Shown: positions 62,794 to 64,000 of the stretch, piece by piece | Layout: every line of letters starts with the position of its first letter | How positions within the stretch are numbered: the first letter of the stretch is position 1 | Assembly: GCA_012656075.1 (NCBI GenBank) | Contig: JAAKBF010000092.1 | Location: 124,001-188,000, forward strand | Origin: Phytophthora hibernalis | Lineage: Eukaryota; Oomycota; Peronosporomycetes; Peronosporales; Peronosporaceae | Reading direction: 5' to 3' | DNA: 64,000 nt | Notes under the pieces: generated by a model | Databases searched by the model: none | What the model was told of the DNA's origin: nothing | What the model saw: only the letters and a program-made list of their open reading frames with translations | Program-made: the position numbers and the translations under genes

Positions 62794-64000
62794 GAAGTTC
62801 TGTGGGTTACAAAAGACGAATTCCCCGATGGGGTTTTGAAGAAGGACACTGACGCGTTTTTTAATTTCTTTCGAGCGGAGGGTGTTCCTTTGGATTACGT
62901 TAAGCTGTTCAAGAAATATTGGACGACTACTATGACTACTGGATCGTGACGTCCGCAAGCTGCCTCCTGGTTGAAATATTGTTCACGCTGCCGAAGATCT
63001 GGCTGAGCACTTCTTCACGCTGGTTCTACGTGGATCTGTTGATCCGGTCCAAGTTTCCGACGACTTCAACGAGGTCAACGACCCACCGTTCAAGCTTGGG
63101 CCGCTGTGGATGTTGCAATGGATTACCAGCGTACACGCAATCTATTGCGTCGCGCTACCAAGTTCCAAGCGTCCCAAGAAGAAGAAAAAAGAAGAAATGC
63201 AGACACACAGACAGCAAGCTAAGTCACAACTAATCAGATATATAATCATGTAAGCACTTTCGGTCTCCTTAACTATGGGGACGAGATGTCACACAATACG
63301 GCGTTTTCATTGGATGAAATCTACTTTAACATCATTGGATGGAATTCGATATGTATACCACATCATATTGTGTCCAATTCACTGTACCGCTAGTAACTTG
63401 ATTGGTCGCACATGTTGTTTACAAATGGAAAACTGCCTGCCCCACGCTGGATTTAACTTAGCAGTTTCAACGTGCTACACGCGTATTTGTTTACATGCAG
63501 GCAGTTTCAGGCTACTGCTATCGGCCTTGTGTGCAGACGCAATGTCCGGAAGGCCTGTTTATTGGAGTCGTAACAGGAAATTGATGAATCTGACCGCACC
63601 AGAGCTTGATTACGCCCCATATCTTCAACGATATATTTATGTCTTTTGTCTTATTCCGCATCTATACGGAGCTGCAATTTCATGTACTTTCAGCGATTTC
63701 CGCGTTTTAGGCTTCCTACAGTCTCTCACTTTTCGTTTTGAGTGATGGCGATCTGCAAGCGCGACTCGGGCGAAGAAGACTTCGAGGTGGAGCGCCCCCA
63801 CTCAAATATACTCGGGAAAGAGCGCTCCTCCGTTTGGAGACTATAAACAATCTCTCTGTTCTAAACCGTGAGATAGGGGATGAAATCGACCGCCTGCTGG
63901 AGGCCCTTCATGAAGCCCACGCAACTATCGACTGGATGCGTGCGCGATTCTTCTCAAGTTTTCTTACACGACTGCGCTTGTCCGAAGCACCATTTCTCTA
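62794..64000 (-). repeat. long inverted repeat, right arm (runs off window)
   Basis: Partner of 59920-61123. It is the better-preserved copy: the frame SLDEVLWVTKDEFPDGVLKK continues through DTDAFFNFFRAEGVPLDYVK and LFKKYW to a stop at 62949. The frame at 63711-64000 reads VLNREIGDEIDRLLEALHEA without the shift seen on the left, and is still open at the window end. Confidence 0.95.

Noticed and set aside
1..64000. CRISPR array or operon structure
   Set aside because: No regular short repeats with unique spacers; genes have spliceosomal introns and individual promoters, so this is eukaryotic DNA.

Overview
The window is nuclear DNA of an oomycete, most likely a Phytophthora-type plant pathogen. 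The evidence is a transglutaminase elicitor (GP42-like) gene, two cystatin-like secreted protease inhibitors, a riboflavin-synthesis fusion enzyme, short (60-270 nt) introns in compact housekeeping genes, and a rich load of oomycete-style Mutator-like (MULE), hAT and Helitron elements. Species cannot be assigned from sequence alone.

Layout. Bases 1-27,000 are a transposon graveyard: a Helitron/PIF1 helicase relic (1-1,620), a MULE cut off by a perfect fold-back (4.4-5.96 kb), a 132-bp minisatellite (6.8-7.4 kb), a MULE with a 9-bp target duplication (10.4-12.9 kb), a hAT relic (14-16 kb), a MULE-SWIM-Ulp1 fusion transposase (17.1-20.1 kb) interrupted by scrambled mitochondrial DNA, a small TIR element (20.9-21.7 kb), another MULE (22.8-24.8 kb) and a relic of a 2-oxoglutarate/Fe(II) dioxygenase joined to C2H2 fingers (25.0-26.0 kb). 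Bases 27-31 kb hold a small host-interaction cluster: a transglutaminase elicitor on the minus strand and two cystatin-like inhibitors on the plus strand. Bases 31.8-50 kb are gene-dense: Med15, an Sds3-like protein, FMC1, two tandem RibB-type enzymes with a degenerate GTP-cyclohydrolase II domain, a QSOX oxidase, an MFS sugar transporter, a Bin3/MePCE RNA-cap methyltransferase, SmD3, ribosomal protein S16 and NIP7. Bases 50.6-55.7 kb encode one very large type I membrane protein built from about 57 copies of a 13-residue CxCPGDQ repeat. From 56.7 kb transposon DNA returns: a 2.4-kb element with ~335-bp terminal inverted repeats, then a >1.2-kb near-perfect inverted repeat (59.9-61.1 and 62.8-64.0 kb) running off the window.

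Functional links. Several genes belong to nuclear RNA and transcription machinery (Med15, Sds3, Bin3, SmD3) or ribosome production (S16, NIP7), and divergent pairs share short promoters (FMC1/RibB, S16/NIP7). The secreted proteins sit at the border of the repeat-rich part, a common arrangement for pathogen effector genes.

Most notable: (i) mitochondrial rps12 and SSU-rRNA pieces in reversed order inside a transposase gene, bounded on both sides by fold-back palindromes; (ii) a second transposase ended by a 24-bp perfect fold-back with the same 9-nt loop; (iii) an apparent AT-AC (U12-type) intron in SmD3; (iv) the CxCPGDQ repeat surface protein; (v) single-base frameshifts in at least nine conserved or cellular genes, often at homopolymers, which look like consensus errors rather than real gene death.
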